A DNA stretch of 64,000 nucleotides, taken from NCBI GenBank assembly GCA_028673005.1, contig CM054116.1:66977211-67041210 (forward strand), in the 5' to 3' direction. The stretch is from Tanypteryx hageni (lineage: Eukaryota; Arthropoda; Insecta; Odonata; Petaluridae). The position numbers and the translations under genes were made by a program. Below, piece by piece: positions 11,661 to 21,255 of this stretch (the first letter of the stretch is position 1; every line of letters starts with the position of its first letter). The notes under the pieces are model-generated. The model did not search any database and had not been told where the DNA came from. It worked only from the letters and a program-made list of their open reading frames with translations.

Positions 11661-12470
11661 GTGATTTGTAAGGAGCTGCTACGCCGCTTTCGCACTGCCA
11701 TTCACGCAATTGTAAAGAAACTGACTGGGAGAGTTGGACATAAACTTTTTATGGATAATTTCTTCTCATCTTCTCACTTATTTGATGATTTGAACACACG
11801 AAAAATTTATTGTTGCGGGACTGTTAGACCCAATCGCAAAGGAATGCCAAAAAGTTTTGACGGAAAGATACAGAAACTAAAAAGGGGTGATAATGTATAC
11901 GTGTTCCAGTAAAAAAAGATTTGACGGCAAACGAAACGTACATTTACCAACAAACACAGTGGCGGCTCGTAGCTAAAATTAGTGGGGGTGCTGCGCATCT
12001 TTTTCATAAACTGGGGGATGGCTACTGAAGTACTGACATTAAGCTTAAGGAATATATATTGTACTACAAAAATAAAGAAAGAATTAAAGAAAAAGGACTC
12101 GTTATATTAAATGTTATCGATAATATCAAGTGGAAATAGGGGGTGCTGCAGTTCCGCAGTGCCTATACACGAGCTGCCACTGTATAACAAACATGCAAAA
12201 TCCACCTGTAAATGGTAATTTCTGTGATGAACATGGAAATGCTGTAAAGCCAGCCATTTTTCAGGACTACAATCAAAACATGCGATTTGTAAAGAAGGGA
12301 GATCGAATGGAAAATACTTATTCGATTAGTCAACGGACATGGAAGTGGACTAAAGAGGTATTTTTTCACTTAATGAACGTGACAATATTGAATAGTTTCA
12401 TCATTTCTAAATCACTGGGCGGCACTATGTTCATATTATCCAAAGATATTTCAAAAACTCAGGACTGAGA
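11661..12470 (+). pseudogene. piggyBac transposase fragment, split by a hAT insertion
   Basis: Two collinear pieces on the plus strand resemble a piggyBac transposase. The first (11661-11950) contains GHKLFMDNFFSSSHLFDDL and CCGTVRPNRKGMPKSF, matching the region of piggyBac with the third catalytic aspartate (the MDNF motif). The second (12190-12470) contains PPVNGNFCDEHGNAVKP, then DYNQNM and RTWKWTKEVFFHLMN, the segment following it. Between them lies a 226-bp hAT element at 11957-12182. The N-terminal half of the transposase, with the first two catalytic aspartates, and the cysteine-rich C-terminus are missing. There are also frameshifts around 11910. The fragment sits inside Tigger inverted repeats, with no piggyBac termini visible around it. 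Confidence 0.85.
11957..12182. mobile_element. 226-bp hAT element, deletion derivative of the 15113-16989 element
   Basis: The first 38 bp are identical to the left end of the element at 15113, and the last about 185 bp differ from its right end at only four positions. The middle, containing the transposase, is deleted. The join lies after GGGGGTGCTGC and just before ATCTTTTTCATAAACTGG, with two filler bases. The 8-mer aacaaaca occurs just left of the element and again three bases to its right, consistent with a target duplication plus a small extra insertion. It interrupts piggyBac coding sequence. Confidence 0.9.
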
Positions 12471-12538
12471 AGCGAGTTAATACAATGTTACGGATTTCGG
12501 AATATTTCGGATTTCGGATTGGGGATACTCAACCTGTA

Positions 12539-13180
12539 ATGGCAAATAATAAAATAGCTAATGCACCAAAAATCTTAAATAGCTTCGATGGTCTGAAAAA
12601 TTTATGTAACTGAGAATAAAAATAAATCTCATTTGTATTAAATTGGAGATATTGGAAATAACGTAAGAGATTTCGTTCTAATCTCTTTATGCCTTTGAAA
12701 ATATATCATAACGTTTTTTGCCATGAATTTATTTTCAATACGCGGAATCCTTTTCCAATTATTTCTTAAGTAAGCGGCTTAAATATCATCTTTCAAACCC
12801 AGTTATCTCCCAAAAAGATGAGCAATGCCGTCAATTTTAATGTTGAGTAGAGCATAATGAAGTCATCCAATTTGCGATTCAGACAACTGTTTAATGACCG
12901 TAAACTTCAAAATCAGATATTCATTGTACAGGTTATACGCATTAGTTACTTGAATATATTTTCAATTGAGGATTGATGAAACAAAGCCAACAACATCGGT
13001 TGTTTCCCTCTGATTAAACGAGAGAGAAAATATTTCTATCCTGAGGCAACCTACTACATAAATGAAATGAGCCCATTGAAGCATAAAATTACTCCTCATT
13101 TTAAATACAAAAGTTCTCCATAAAAACACCAAAAATAAGAATTGACATACGATAAAACTATAACCGCCGTCACTGTACAT
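12539..13180. other. AT-rich unassigned sequence
   Basis: No gene or bounded element. A 120-codon minus-strand open frame spans 12962-13324 but runs into the next hAT element and has no family resemblance. Confidence 0.45.
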
Positions 13181-13520
13181 CATGAATGGTTTTCTACGAG
13201 GCGAGTCGCGTCGGTGGTTGTGAATTCTTCGGCGGGCCGCATTGGAAGTTACCAATGCATTGACGGTCTGGATAACGAGTTTAAACAAGAAGCTACCTAG
13301 AGATTCTGAGGTAGTACCATACAAGTAAAAATAAGGTCTAAATTAGGATTTTATGGTTAGAATTTAAATAATTAATGGCTTTATTATCATAATTTTAGCA
13401 GAAATATATTTATTTGGGTGCTAAATTTTGCGGATCGGTTTTTCATCGTAACTTAACAGGCCGTATAAAATGCCCTCGGGTAACACATACGGCCCAGGGG
13501 CCGTAGGTTGCCCACCCTTG
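13181..13520. mobile_element. worn non-autonomous hAT element (about 340 bp)
   Basis: The right end, GGCCGTAGGTTGCCCACCCTTG, is a clear hAT terminus of the same type as 27081-27391. The left end is eroded, but GCGGGCCGCATTGG near 13233 matches the element at 6579. Flanks ctgtacat and atgcacat match 6/8. No coding capacity. Confidence 0.6.
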
Positions 13521-13920
13521 ATGCACATGCATACATCAACTCACAGCAAACGTCGTGTTTTCTATGGTGTAGAAGAATGATCTATACACCAACTCCTCCT
13601 TAGCGCTCCCTACAATAACATCAAAATAAATATGTCAAAAGTGGTGGAGTCGAGCGGGATATACATGTCATCGGTCGAGATGATAGCCATAAAACAAGTT
13701 AGGAAAAAGGAAAGTGTATCGTGCGATCTGAAACTAAACGGTATCATTTGAACGAACGCACATCATAAAACAGCGAAACGCCATGTCTGTCTACTAAAAA
13801 TTTCTCCCCCCCCCCCCAGGTTATTAAATTTATATTTACAGATGTATTTTCCAATCAGTTCTGATCAATCAAACGAAAATTATTTAAAACATGCATCGCT
13901 TGAGTTAAGTAGTAATATTT
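13521..13920. other. unassigned sequence with a poly-C run
   Basis: Contains a 12-base C homopolymer at 13806-13817. No gene seen. Confidence 0.5.
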
Positions 13921-14385
13921 ACTTCAAAGTGAATTACGACATTCATGTTTGATTTTCTTGATATCGGCTACATCTACGATAAAAATGTATTTGGAAAGAA
14001 ATATTTTATTTGACTAGTTCTACAAATTTTATTTTAATACTATTTTGATGACTAATATTTTACAAGATATGAGGAAAAAGTCCATTTTTTATTCTCAGTA
14101 AAGTAGAATTCCTGACTGGGCTGTGTGAACCATTTATACCATTTTCTCGCTGCCTTTAGGGATAAGTCCTTAATACCAAATTTCATGAAAATCCGTTCGT
14201 AGAAGTAGAACCAAGCTGGCAGGCTGCTGGGGGCGTCGAAGAGACACGTAAAACACACGAACACAAAAACACACGCAAGCTTATCGGGCCTAAGCCCTTC
14301 TTCAGCGAAAGAGTAACGTCAAGTTATATATATATATATATATAATAGGCGTTACGCTTGAAACGAAACGCGCCTAAAAATTATA
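13921..14385 (+). repeat. dispersed repeat family, copy 1
   Basis: This region aligns with the reverse complement of 20885-21250 and with 60905-61130. Shared landmarks are TTTGATTTTCTTGAT, CGATAAAAATGTA, TAGTTCTACAAAT and AATATTTTACAAGATAT. Copies 1 and 2 both end in AACGAAACGCGCCTAAAAA. In copy 1 the middle holds a hammerhead-like segment (14226-14305) and a TA dinucleotide run (14325-14344). The class of the element is not clear to me. Confidence 0.65.
14226..14305 (-). ncRNA. hammerhead-ribozyme-like motif of Penelope type, degenerate
   Basis: On the minus strand 14305-14281 reads CTGAAGA, then a hairpin GGGC-TTAG-GCCC, then GATAA. It resembles the hammerhead core CTGANGA - helix II - GAAA, but the GAAA is altered to GATA, so activity is unlikely. 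The following 55 bases (GT-rich, then CGACGCCCCC) are also found after the better-preserved motif at 63542. Penelope-like retroelements are known to carry such motifs in their terminal repeats. Confidence 0.45.
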
Positions 14386-15045
14386 CAAAAATGATTTTTA
14401 TCTGATGATTATAAAGAGATCCATTCCCTTTCTATTTGAACGTTCTATCCGGTCAGTTATATTTCATATCTTGCACATTTTTCGTGTATATATCCGAGAT
14501 ATTTCTAGTTTTTCATATTAATAAAAAGTATATTATTTATACTACAGATGAATTTACGATGTTACGCTTATTTTTTAGATGTGTGTGAGAAGAAAAATTT
14601 ATAATCTACATATCATAAGTATTATTATCGTATTATGGAATTTTTTTTTCATGAATATACACTTGCTAGGAAGAAAAATACATTCTTAAACAATTATATG
14701 ACAGATTTCATTTACAATAAAACTGTATTAAAATGAAGCATAAAATAATTTTAAAAAAATTCAATGTGAATTCGAGAAATCAAATAAAAACTATTTCTCA
14801 TTAGCTTTTTAGGATGACTATGGCTCGACGCGATATTCGTATCAATATGTGAGAATCATAAGCAAAACTTTTAATGAAGTTAAATTTCAATTTTTAGGCG
14901 TTTTTTACCAGCGAAGCGGTAGTAGCAGAACGCCTTATGGACACGTCTTGTCCGTCGTAACTTTCATCTGCTAAACCGCTAAACGGATTTCAATTTAATT
15001 AGGTATGAGTGATAGTTATTAAAATTTATCACCCAATTGTGATTT
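14386..15045. other. AT-rich unassigned sequence
   Basis: Very AT-rich, with no gene or bounded repeat that I can support. Confidence 0.5.
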
Positions 15046-15112
15046 TTCAACTGAATCCGTCAATTAGAACTTCCACTTTACATAATTACTTTAATAAAAT
15101 TATACTCGTACC

Positions 15113-16989
15113 CAGTGGCGGCTCGTAGCTAAAATTAGTGGGGGTGCTGCTCCAGAAAATTTTTAGCCTTTGTTTTAAAATTGTGTAAAAGGAAAAAAAA
15201 ACATGTATAAAAAGAAAATTTATTCAGGAACTTGATAAAATCTTAACAAAAAAAAACAAACATTTTTTACTTACTTTAACTTAAATTGCTACAGTTCAAG
15301 CTTGATCTATTCATTTAAAAATGAAATCCATTCTTCTTGTTTTAATTTGCGCAAAAAGTTCAATAATTTTCTCCTTGATCTCTGGATGACAATTGAGGAA
15401 ATTTTTCTCCATTGAAAGTACTGCAAGCGCATTTAGTCTTTCCGAATTCATAGTGCTTCTTAAAAAAGTTTTTATTCTTTTCAATGTTGAAAAGCAGCGC
15501 TCTGCCTCTGATGTAGTCATGGGAATTGCCAAGAGGATTTTTATCAGTTTCGTAATTTCACTAAAAACGTCATCTAGATTATTTTCCAAGATAAATTTCA
15601 GCAGCTCAATTAATTTGCAATATTCATGAATATCAGTCCTAGAATAGAATACTTTTAGTTCAGTTTCAAGCTTTTCTTTGTCAATCATGGGATAAGCTTC
15701 AGTGGTCAGTACTATCTCTTTTGTGGGATGTTCATTCTTAAATCTAGTGAAGCATTTCTTGTTGAACAATTTAGCAGCTACTAAGTGTTTAGTGGAAGAA
15801 TATCTGTCCATTATATCAACACATATATAGTCACACACTTCCTTAGCTTCTGCCATGAGTGTCTTTGAAGGATTCTCACAGTACTTTGAGTTTCTCAATT
15901 CCAAAATAGCAGTTTTGAAATTTGTTATATATTCATTAACTTTAAACACACTAATTTCTCGAGATTGCATTTGGCTGTAAATTATTTCAACACGAGGCAT
16001 AATCTGATGAAAAAGCTCTAACCAAAACATGAACTTATCATCATTCAGGTATTTTAAAATTCCTGTTGCTTCTGCAATGGTTTGATCTGCATTTGATGTT
16101 GACTGAATTTCAGTAAGGCAGTTTTTTAAAGGTTGCAAATTTTTATGAACTCTGTTTATGGTCCGTATGTTGAAATTCCACCTTGTAGAGGATGGACGTG
16201 GAATGCTGACGTCCATATGTTTCTTGAGAATGGACACACGTTGTGGTGATCTTGAGAAGAATGTTGGAATAGCCAGAATGTTAGAGAAAAATATTCTTGC
16301 GTTTCGTGTAATACTTGCTGCATTTCTCATTATTAAATTAAGTTGATGTGCATAACAGTGAATGAAATGTGCATTACTATAAACTGCTTTTATTTTTGCT
16401 TGAACTCGTGCTTTTTTGCCTTTCATGACATTTGCACCATCAAATGTCTGAGCTATCAGTTTTTGTCCATTTCCTTGAAGGATTATGTCCAATTGTTCTA
16501 AAATACGTTTTGATATGCCATCTGCAGTTTGATTTTCTGGAATAAAGAATCCCCAAAAACGCTCAAATATTTCTTCATTCAATACGTACCGTAGAACAAG
16601 GACCATTTGAGTGCGTTCCGAAACATCTGTTGTGTCATCAGCCATGACAGCTACAAAGGAAGCTTTTCTAAGCAACAGTGCTCTCTCTACCTGGCAGTCC
16701 CACCTTCCTCCCCACCCCCCCTCCTATGTGCGCATGCGCACAACAGTCAAACACCACGTCGCTGGCACTGTGAAGCGCACAGTTCCATACAAAGATTTTT
16801 GTATCTTTTTCATAAACTGGGGGATGGCTACTGAAGTACTGACATAAAGCTTAAGGAATATATATTGTACTACAAAAATAAAGAAAGAATTAAAGAAAAA
16901 AGGACTCATTATATTAAATGTTATCGATAATATCAAGTGGAAATAGGGGGTGCTGCAGTTCCGCAGTGCCTATACACGAGCCGCCACTG
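15113..16989. mobile_element. hAT transposon with an intact transposase frame (1877 bp)
   Basis: The terminal inverted repeat is a perfect 14 bp, CAGTGGCGGCTCGT, at both ends. Both flanks are ctcgtacc (15105-15112 and 16990-16997), a perfect 8-bp target duplication as hAT elements make. The body holds a 454-codon transposase frame on the minus strand and about 180 bp of AT-rich DNA at the right end, nearly identical to the small element at 11957. The intact ends, duplication and reading frame together point to recent insertion. The transposase lacks its expected N-terminal DNA-binding part, so the copy may itself be a deletion derivative. Confidence 0.95.
15311..16675 (-). CDS. hAT transposase (ZMYM/DUF4371-type), N-terminally truncated
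   Basis: A 454-codon frame that catalyses cut-and-paste transposition if functional. It contains VMADDTTDVSE (residues 10-20, first catalytic aspartate region), TFDGANVMKGK (77-87, second aspartate), HCYAHQLNL (106-114, the Cys/His element of the hAT fold), STRWN (163-167, conserved tryptophan) and the C-terminal block TTSEAERCFSTLKRIKT (387-403) with the catalytic glutamate and dimerisation region. These fit the family whose host-domesticated relatives include ZMYM1 and P52rIPK-like proteins. Such proteins are usually 600-800 residues with an N-terminal zinc finger, and that part is missing. No in-frame ATG precedes the first motif, and the listed start is TTG. Upstream codons stay open to about 16710, so the true start is uncertain. 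The frame has no stops or frameshifts and ends 198 bp from the left inverted repeat. Confidence 0.9.
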   Translation of the reverse strand: MLRKASFVAVMADDTTDVSERTQMVLVLRYVLNEEIFERFWGFFIPENQTADGISKRILEQLDIILQGNGQKLIAQTFDGANVMKGKKARVQAKIKAVYSNAHFIHCYAHQLNLIMRNAASITRNARIFFSNILAIPTFFSRSPQRVSILKKHMDVSIPRPSSTRWNFNIRTINRVHKNLQPLKNCLTEIQSTSNADQTIAEATGILKYLNDDKFMFWLELFHQIMPRVEIIYSQMQSREISVFKVNEYITNFKTAILELRNSKYCENPSKTLMAEAKEVCDYICVDIMDRYSSTKHLVAAKLFNKKCFTRFKNEHPTKEIVLTTEAYPMIDKEKLETELKVFYSRTDIHEYCKLIELLKFILENNLDDVFSEITKLIKILLAIPMTTSEAERCFSTLKRIKTFLRSTMNSERLNALAVLSMEKNFLNCHPEIKEKIIELFAQIKTRRMDFIFK

Positions 16990-17419
16990 CTCGTACCTCG
17001 TTAAATGGCATCCGTCAAGCAACAATGAAATACAAAACTTTTCCCTCCCTAACTTTTATATGATCTGTAAGGTATAGATTAATAAATTTATTCGGATAGA
17101 GAAGAACAACATTTACTACAAGAAAGTCCACGAGGCCATATAATTACGAGTTATGGTTTCGGAGATAAAAATTCGAGAAAATGCAGAGCAAGACATTGCA
17201 TATTTTGTTTACATAGATCGCTAAGACGGTTCTATCAACAAATAACATTTAAAAATTCATATATTTCTTTCCCATTCACTTTTATGATCTGTTAGGTATA
17301 GATTAAAAAATTTATTCGAATAGAGAACAAAATTTACTACAAGATGGTTCCAGAGACGACATAATTACGACTTTGAACTGAATCCGAAAATTAGAACTTC
17401 CACTTTACATAATTACCTT

Positions 17420-17590
17420 GGTAGAGTAGGGGTAAGCGTGTCTGGCTCCCAATGCTAGGGTCGCGGGTTCGAATCCTGCAGAGGGCATGGTTGTATGTTT
17501 TCGCCTTTGTTAACGTTATTACGCTCATTGTAAAAGGCCGATAACGGCTGTTTATTAGCTAATATAAAATAAATAAATAAATAAATAAAC
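17420..17590 (+). repeat. tRNA-derived SINE with an AAAT tail
   Basis: An A-box-like segment (GGTAGAGTAGGGGTAAGCG, from about 17420) and a perfect B box GGTTCGAATCC (17466-17476) form a tRNA-like head. A short body follows and the tail is (AAAT)n at 17567-17590. It lies inside unit 2 of the tandem repeat, whose other copy lacks it, which confirms insertion. The target duplication is not clear. Confidence 0.8.
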
Positions 17591-18251
17591 TTATACTCGT
17601 ATCTCGTTAAATAGCATTCGTCAAGCAACAATTAAATACCAAACTTTTCTCTCACTAGCTCTCATATGAACTGTAATGTATAGATTAAAAACTTTATTCG
17701 GATAGAGAACAACATTTACTACAAGAAAGTCCACGAGACCACATAGTTACGTGTTACAGTTTCGGAGATAAAAATTCTAGAAAATCCCGCGAAAAACATC
17801 ATATATTTTGTTTACATCGATCTCTAAGACTGTTCTCTCGGCAAACAACAATTAAAATTCATGTTTTTCTATTCCACGCCCTTATATGATATGTGAGGTA
17901 TAGTTTTAAAAAATTATTCGGATAGAGGACAACATTTACAACAAGACCACATAATTACTAGTTATGGCTACGGAAATAAAAATTCGAGAATCGCCCAATC
18001 TTTCGATAACGTTTCATGAGTAATTCCCATAAAGAACGCCTTTAAAATCGTTGTGTATTCCATTTATGGAGTATACATTTCCATCTTGTTTACTTTGCAA
18101 ATAGTTACAAATTGCGTTTTAATACTATGAAAAATTGACAATTTGTGAACTGATATGTTTTACGTTGCTTCCATGACTATTATCGAGGTTCAAACCGCGA
18201 TTATTTAACTCTAGTAATTAAAGGGAATAACTTTGAAACAGAAAAAAATTC

Positions 18252-18321
18252 TGCTATGACCGGGATTGAACCCGGGTCATCCACTTGCCGGGCGGATATT
18301 CTACCACTGAACTACCGTAGC
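18252..18321 (-). tRNA. tRNA-Gly-like sequence, probably pseudogene
   Basis: Seventy bases start GCTACGGTAGTTCAGTGGTA and end with GGTTCAATCC and ..ATAGCA, the layout of a eukaryotic tRNA-Gly with internal A and B boxes. The acceptor stem pairs with one mismatch. The anticodon arm TCCGC-CCGGCAA-GTGGA closes, but position 33 is C, not U, and 34-36 read GGC, which would be alanine. The T loop is one base short. These faults argue against a working glycine tRNA. Confidence 0.45.
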
Positions 18322-18352
18322 AGAAAACACCCGCGTCCAGAAACAGGAAATC

Positions 18353-18423
18353 GCTACGGTAGTTCAGTGGTAGAATATCCGCCCGGCAAGTGGAAGACCC
18401 GTGTTCAATTCCCGGTCATAGCA
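18353..18423 (+). tRNA. tRNA-Gly-like sequence, inverted second copy
   Basis: It has the same head and anticodon arm as the 18252-18321 copy, with a 7-base T loop (TTCAATT) but a damaged T stem (GTG in place of GGG). The two copies carry different faults. They are arranged head to head about 31 bp apart. Confidence 0.45.
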
Positions 18424-18452
18424 GAATTTTTTCCTGTTTCAAAGTTATTCCC

Positions 18453-20037
18453 AAATTACAGCTTATGCCATTCTGCATAGTTTCATATTATTCCATCAAT
18501 TTCTAGTACATAAAATTTCGCGAAGGTGTTTATTTTTATGAATAGTACAAATGAAGACTCAGATAAGGCGGGGTTTTGATATGTTGTGTAGAAAAGCTGC
18601 TCTAAGTAACAAAGCGTTTTAATAAACTAGATTCACATTTCAGCCACAGAGAAGCTGTCCTCAGTAGAAATACTATAATACAAAAGGTTGAAAAGCTACA
18701 TAGATAATTCTTTTTTTTATTTGTAAAAGCCTAAGGGTGAACCATTTCCTGGAAAAAACGATCAAAATCAAATGCTGAATAACATTAACAAAACTTAATC
18801 GATGTTAATTTCAATTAAAAGGCATAACAGTACATCTTTTGCGCTCCATTGCATTTTTAGTAATTAAAGCAAACTAAAGTAAATACAAACCCTAATGCAG
18901 ATGTCGATTCTAGTAATTCAAGAACTAGATGTAGGTACGTAAAACCCACCAACCAATCCATTAATTTTTATGTTTATTATAATACTATGAAATCGTAACT
19001 AACGGACAATTGATTAAAAACCTACTTAACACTTTTTTCTTGCCACGACGCAAAGCGTGATTGCACGTCGCAATTCAATAGTAATAATTAAAGAAAGATA
19101 AAGGAGTTATTATCTTGGCTGTAGCTCTTGTTGAGTTACCTGGGTCTTAATCCATCTGGACTTCTATTAAGGTTAAAATCTTTAATCATTTAACGAGATA
19201 GAAGGATAAGACCTTTATACCAACTTGATCCACCAGTTTAATCGCCTTATAAGTCCCACATCTCTTCTTCCATGTATTTCCTTTTAATTTCAGTTCAATT
19301 TGAATTAGTATTGATTAGTCATAGTGACACTTCTCTCCTGGAATGCTAATATATTAATATTCTGTAACACGTTCTCTCCTGAGCAACATAAAAGCATAGG
19401 AATGAACACTGGCATAACTAATCAGTCAAATTAGACAAGATGATATGTTAATGCACTTACACTATTTAATATTAATTTAGCTTTTAATAATTCACAGTTC
19501 CAGAGGACAATGACAAAACTTATAAAACCTAGCATTCAATAATTTACAGAACAATGACGAACCTCGGGCATGTATGAATAAAGAAAACTAACAATAATTA
19601 GAAATACACAACCACTATTTATGGGATAAATTCTAAAATATGATTTGCGACGCGCGTGTGCATGAGCAAGACAAGTTTTTGTGGTTCACGTATTTCTCGC
19701 AACAGGAGAAAAATAAAAAAATTAAAGGATCCTGTTCAGCTAACTAGGAGAGACGGTGACAATGAAACATTAACGCAATTACCATTTTCATGAATACTAA
19801 AAAAAAACGTCCTTTCATTAGCGTAGAAACTCGCATACATTAGAGAACATCGAGCAAAAAATAACAACGAATCCAAGACGTGTATCGTTGGTTAATAACG
19901 GGCAAACCGTTTCATGTCGCGTAATGGACAAAAAAATTACCGAATACATTCATCGTATGCACGCGGGGCGAGAAATTACGACGCGCAAAACCATTTCCTT
20001 TCGTCGATACTTATCTCCATAAAGGTTCCGCCTTCCT
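18453..20037. other. AT-rich unassigned sequence
   Basis: No gene or bounded repeat. The 10-mer TTCTCTCCTG occurs twice within 50 bp near 19335 and 19375, with no evident meaning. Confidence 0.5.
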
Positions 20038-20690
20038 TTGTCCGCTGATCGCCATGGCCATCAACAGAAACATCGCGTGAGCGGTCGGATCAAAGGAAAA
20101 CTACGACGACTGCGATTCACGGGATTAATAGCATGTTTTTTGTGCGTACGTGCCCGCGCGCGCGTGCGTGCGTCTGTGTGTGTGTGGGAGGCGTGTCAAA
20201 ACCTTCCGACCGCGATGCTTCGTCGCCTCTTTGCGTCCTATTATAGACTATTTCCATCGGAGATCAAGATATCCAGGCGTTAACCGGAGGATTAAAACCG
20301 TGCCTCGAGTGTTTGAAGGGGGTGTGGCCATCAAAATGAAGACGCCTCTCTCTTCCTCGGCAAGAGGGCGAGGTTCCCCACTCAAGGCGATACGCGGATG
20401 CGTCGAAATTCCCCGCGTAATTACCGCGCGAATTAATGTCGAGAGCGAGGCCAGACAACAATGACGACGGCGAGAAGAGGAGTGATGGCGGAAATGCGTG
20501 GGTTGCGGAGAATGCGGCGATAATTGCGTGGTTTCTTACGACGGCCGGATAGACTTTAACGATGGTTATGCGATTCGAGCTCGAGCGAAACAAGCCGTTA
20601 AAATCAGACGTCTCGTTGCGAACACGAAAGCAATCGGCGTGGCAGATACAGCGGTCGTGGTTTAGAAAACGAAAACGTTAAAGTGTTACC
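20038..20690. other. GC-rich, CpG-containing island
   Basis: High CpG content relative to the flanks, with overlapping short frames and no recognised protein. It includes an alternating purine-pyrimidine run at 20141-20187. Possibly regulatory. Confidence 0.35.
20141..20187. repeat. alternating GT/GC run, Z-DNA prone
   Basis: TGTGCGTACGTG, then CGCGCGCGTGCGTGCGT and a TG run, alternate purine and pyrimidine with few breaks over 47 bp. CG and TG alternation is the classic left-handed helix former. Confidence 0.7.
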
Positions 20691-20884
20691 GTTCCAGATT
20701 GCTCAGAGAACGAGAAAACAAACTCATTGTAATATGTTTCGGCATTCATTGGAGCAAAAATTTTCTCCCATTTGAAATGAACATAATTAAAAGTCTGCGA
20801 TATATATCGATGAAAGTTAAAGTTGACATTACTCAAGCAATTGTTTCGCTCGGCAATATGACTCCACATTAATTTCCCCCCATT

Positions 20885-21250
20885 TTTTAGGCGCGTTTCG
20901 TTTTCAACGTAAGCGACTATTAGATTTATTCTGTCCGTCCGTCCGTCCGCACGCATGTTCGTTCTTGGTTTCTACCGAACGCAGTTTCATTAAATTCATT
21001 ATTTAAGACTTTTGGCGGAGAAATACGAAAGAGATATAAATAGTTGACATAACCCAATCAGTGATGCCACCATAGCGGAAATTAAAGGGGAACTTTCCAT
21101 CATATCTCGCAAAATATTAGTTGTACCGAAAACGTTTTCAAATACAATTTGTAGAACTAGCCAAATAAAATATTGCTTACCAAATACATTTTTATCGTGG
21201 GAGTAGCGTTTATCAAGAAAATCGAAATTCACTTTGAACTTGGAAAAATT
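20885..21250 (-). repeat. dispersed repeat family, copy 2
   Basis: Reverse complement of the family described at 13921, ending near 20890 in AACGAAACGCGCCTAAAAA. In place of the hammerhead-like middle it has a short GTCC tandem run (20937-20952). Copies 1 and 2 share both outer parts but differ in this middle segment. Confidence 0.65.
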
Positions 21251-21255
21251 CATGC

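Larger units (their letters stand above)
11269..12536. mobile_element. Tigger/pogo-like element with captured piggyBac sequence
   Basis: The ends are a long inverted repeat: CAGGTTGAGTATCCCTAATC at 11269, and its near complement ending GGATACTCAACCTG at 12536. TA dinucleotides flank it (11267-11268 and 12537-12538), the target duplication of Tc1/mariner-superfamily elements. Immediately inside the left end lies a Tigger transposase C-terminal fragment on the minus strand (about 11345-11640). The remainder is occupied by piggyBac coding sequence on the plus strand, which is itself interrupted by a 226-bp hAT element. The element is non-autonomous, since no DDE core of a pogo transposase remains. 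Confidence 0.85.
15046..18000 (+). repeat. two-copy diverged tandem repeat (unit about 450 bp) carrying two insertions
   Basis: Unit 1 is 15046-15112 plus 16998-17373. Unit 2 is 17374-18000 without the SINE at about 17420-17590. Landmarks in both are CTGAATCCG, AATTAGAACTTCCACTTTA, CTCGTTAAAT, CGTCAAGCAACAAT, ATTCGGATAGAGA and GGAGATAAAAATTC. Each unit also contains a shorter internal repeat around the TTATTCGGATAGAGAACA word. Unit 1 was split by the hAT element and unit 2 by the SINE. Confidence 0.75.
18223..18452. repeat. inverted repeat with about 100-bp arms and a 31-bp spacer
   Basis: Arms 18223-18321 and 18353-18452 are reverse complements with few mismatches. The match runs beyond the tRNA-like cores into the flank GGGAATAACTTTGAAACAG, so a duplicated segment was inverted, not just two tRNA genes placed side by side. 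The transcript would fold into a long hairpin. Confidence 0.9.

Noticed and set aside
12962..13324. 120-codon minus-strand frame
   Set aside because: It runs across the left edge of the hAT element at 13181 and has no family resemblance.
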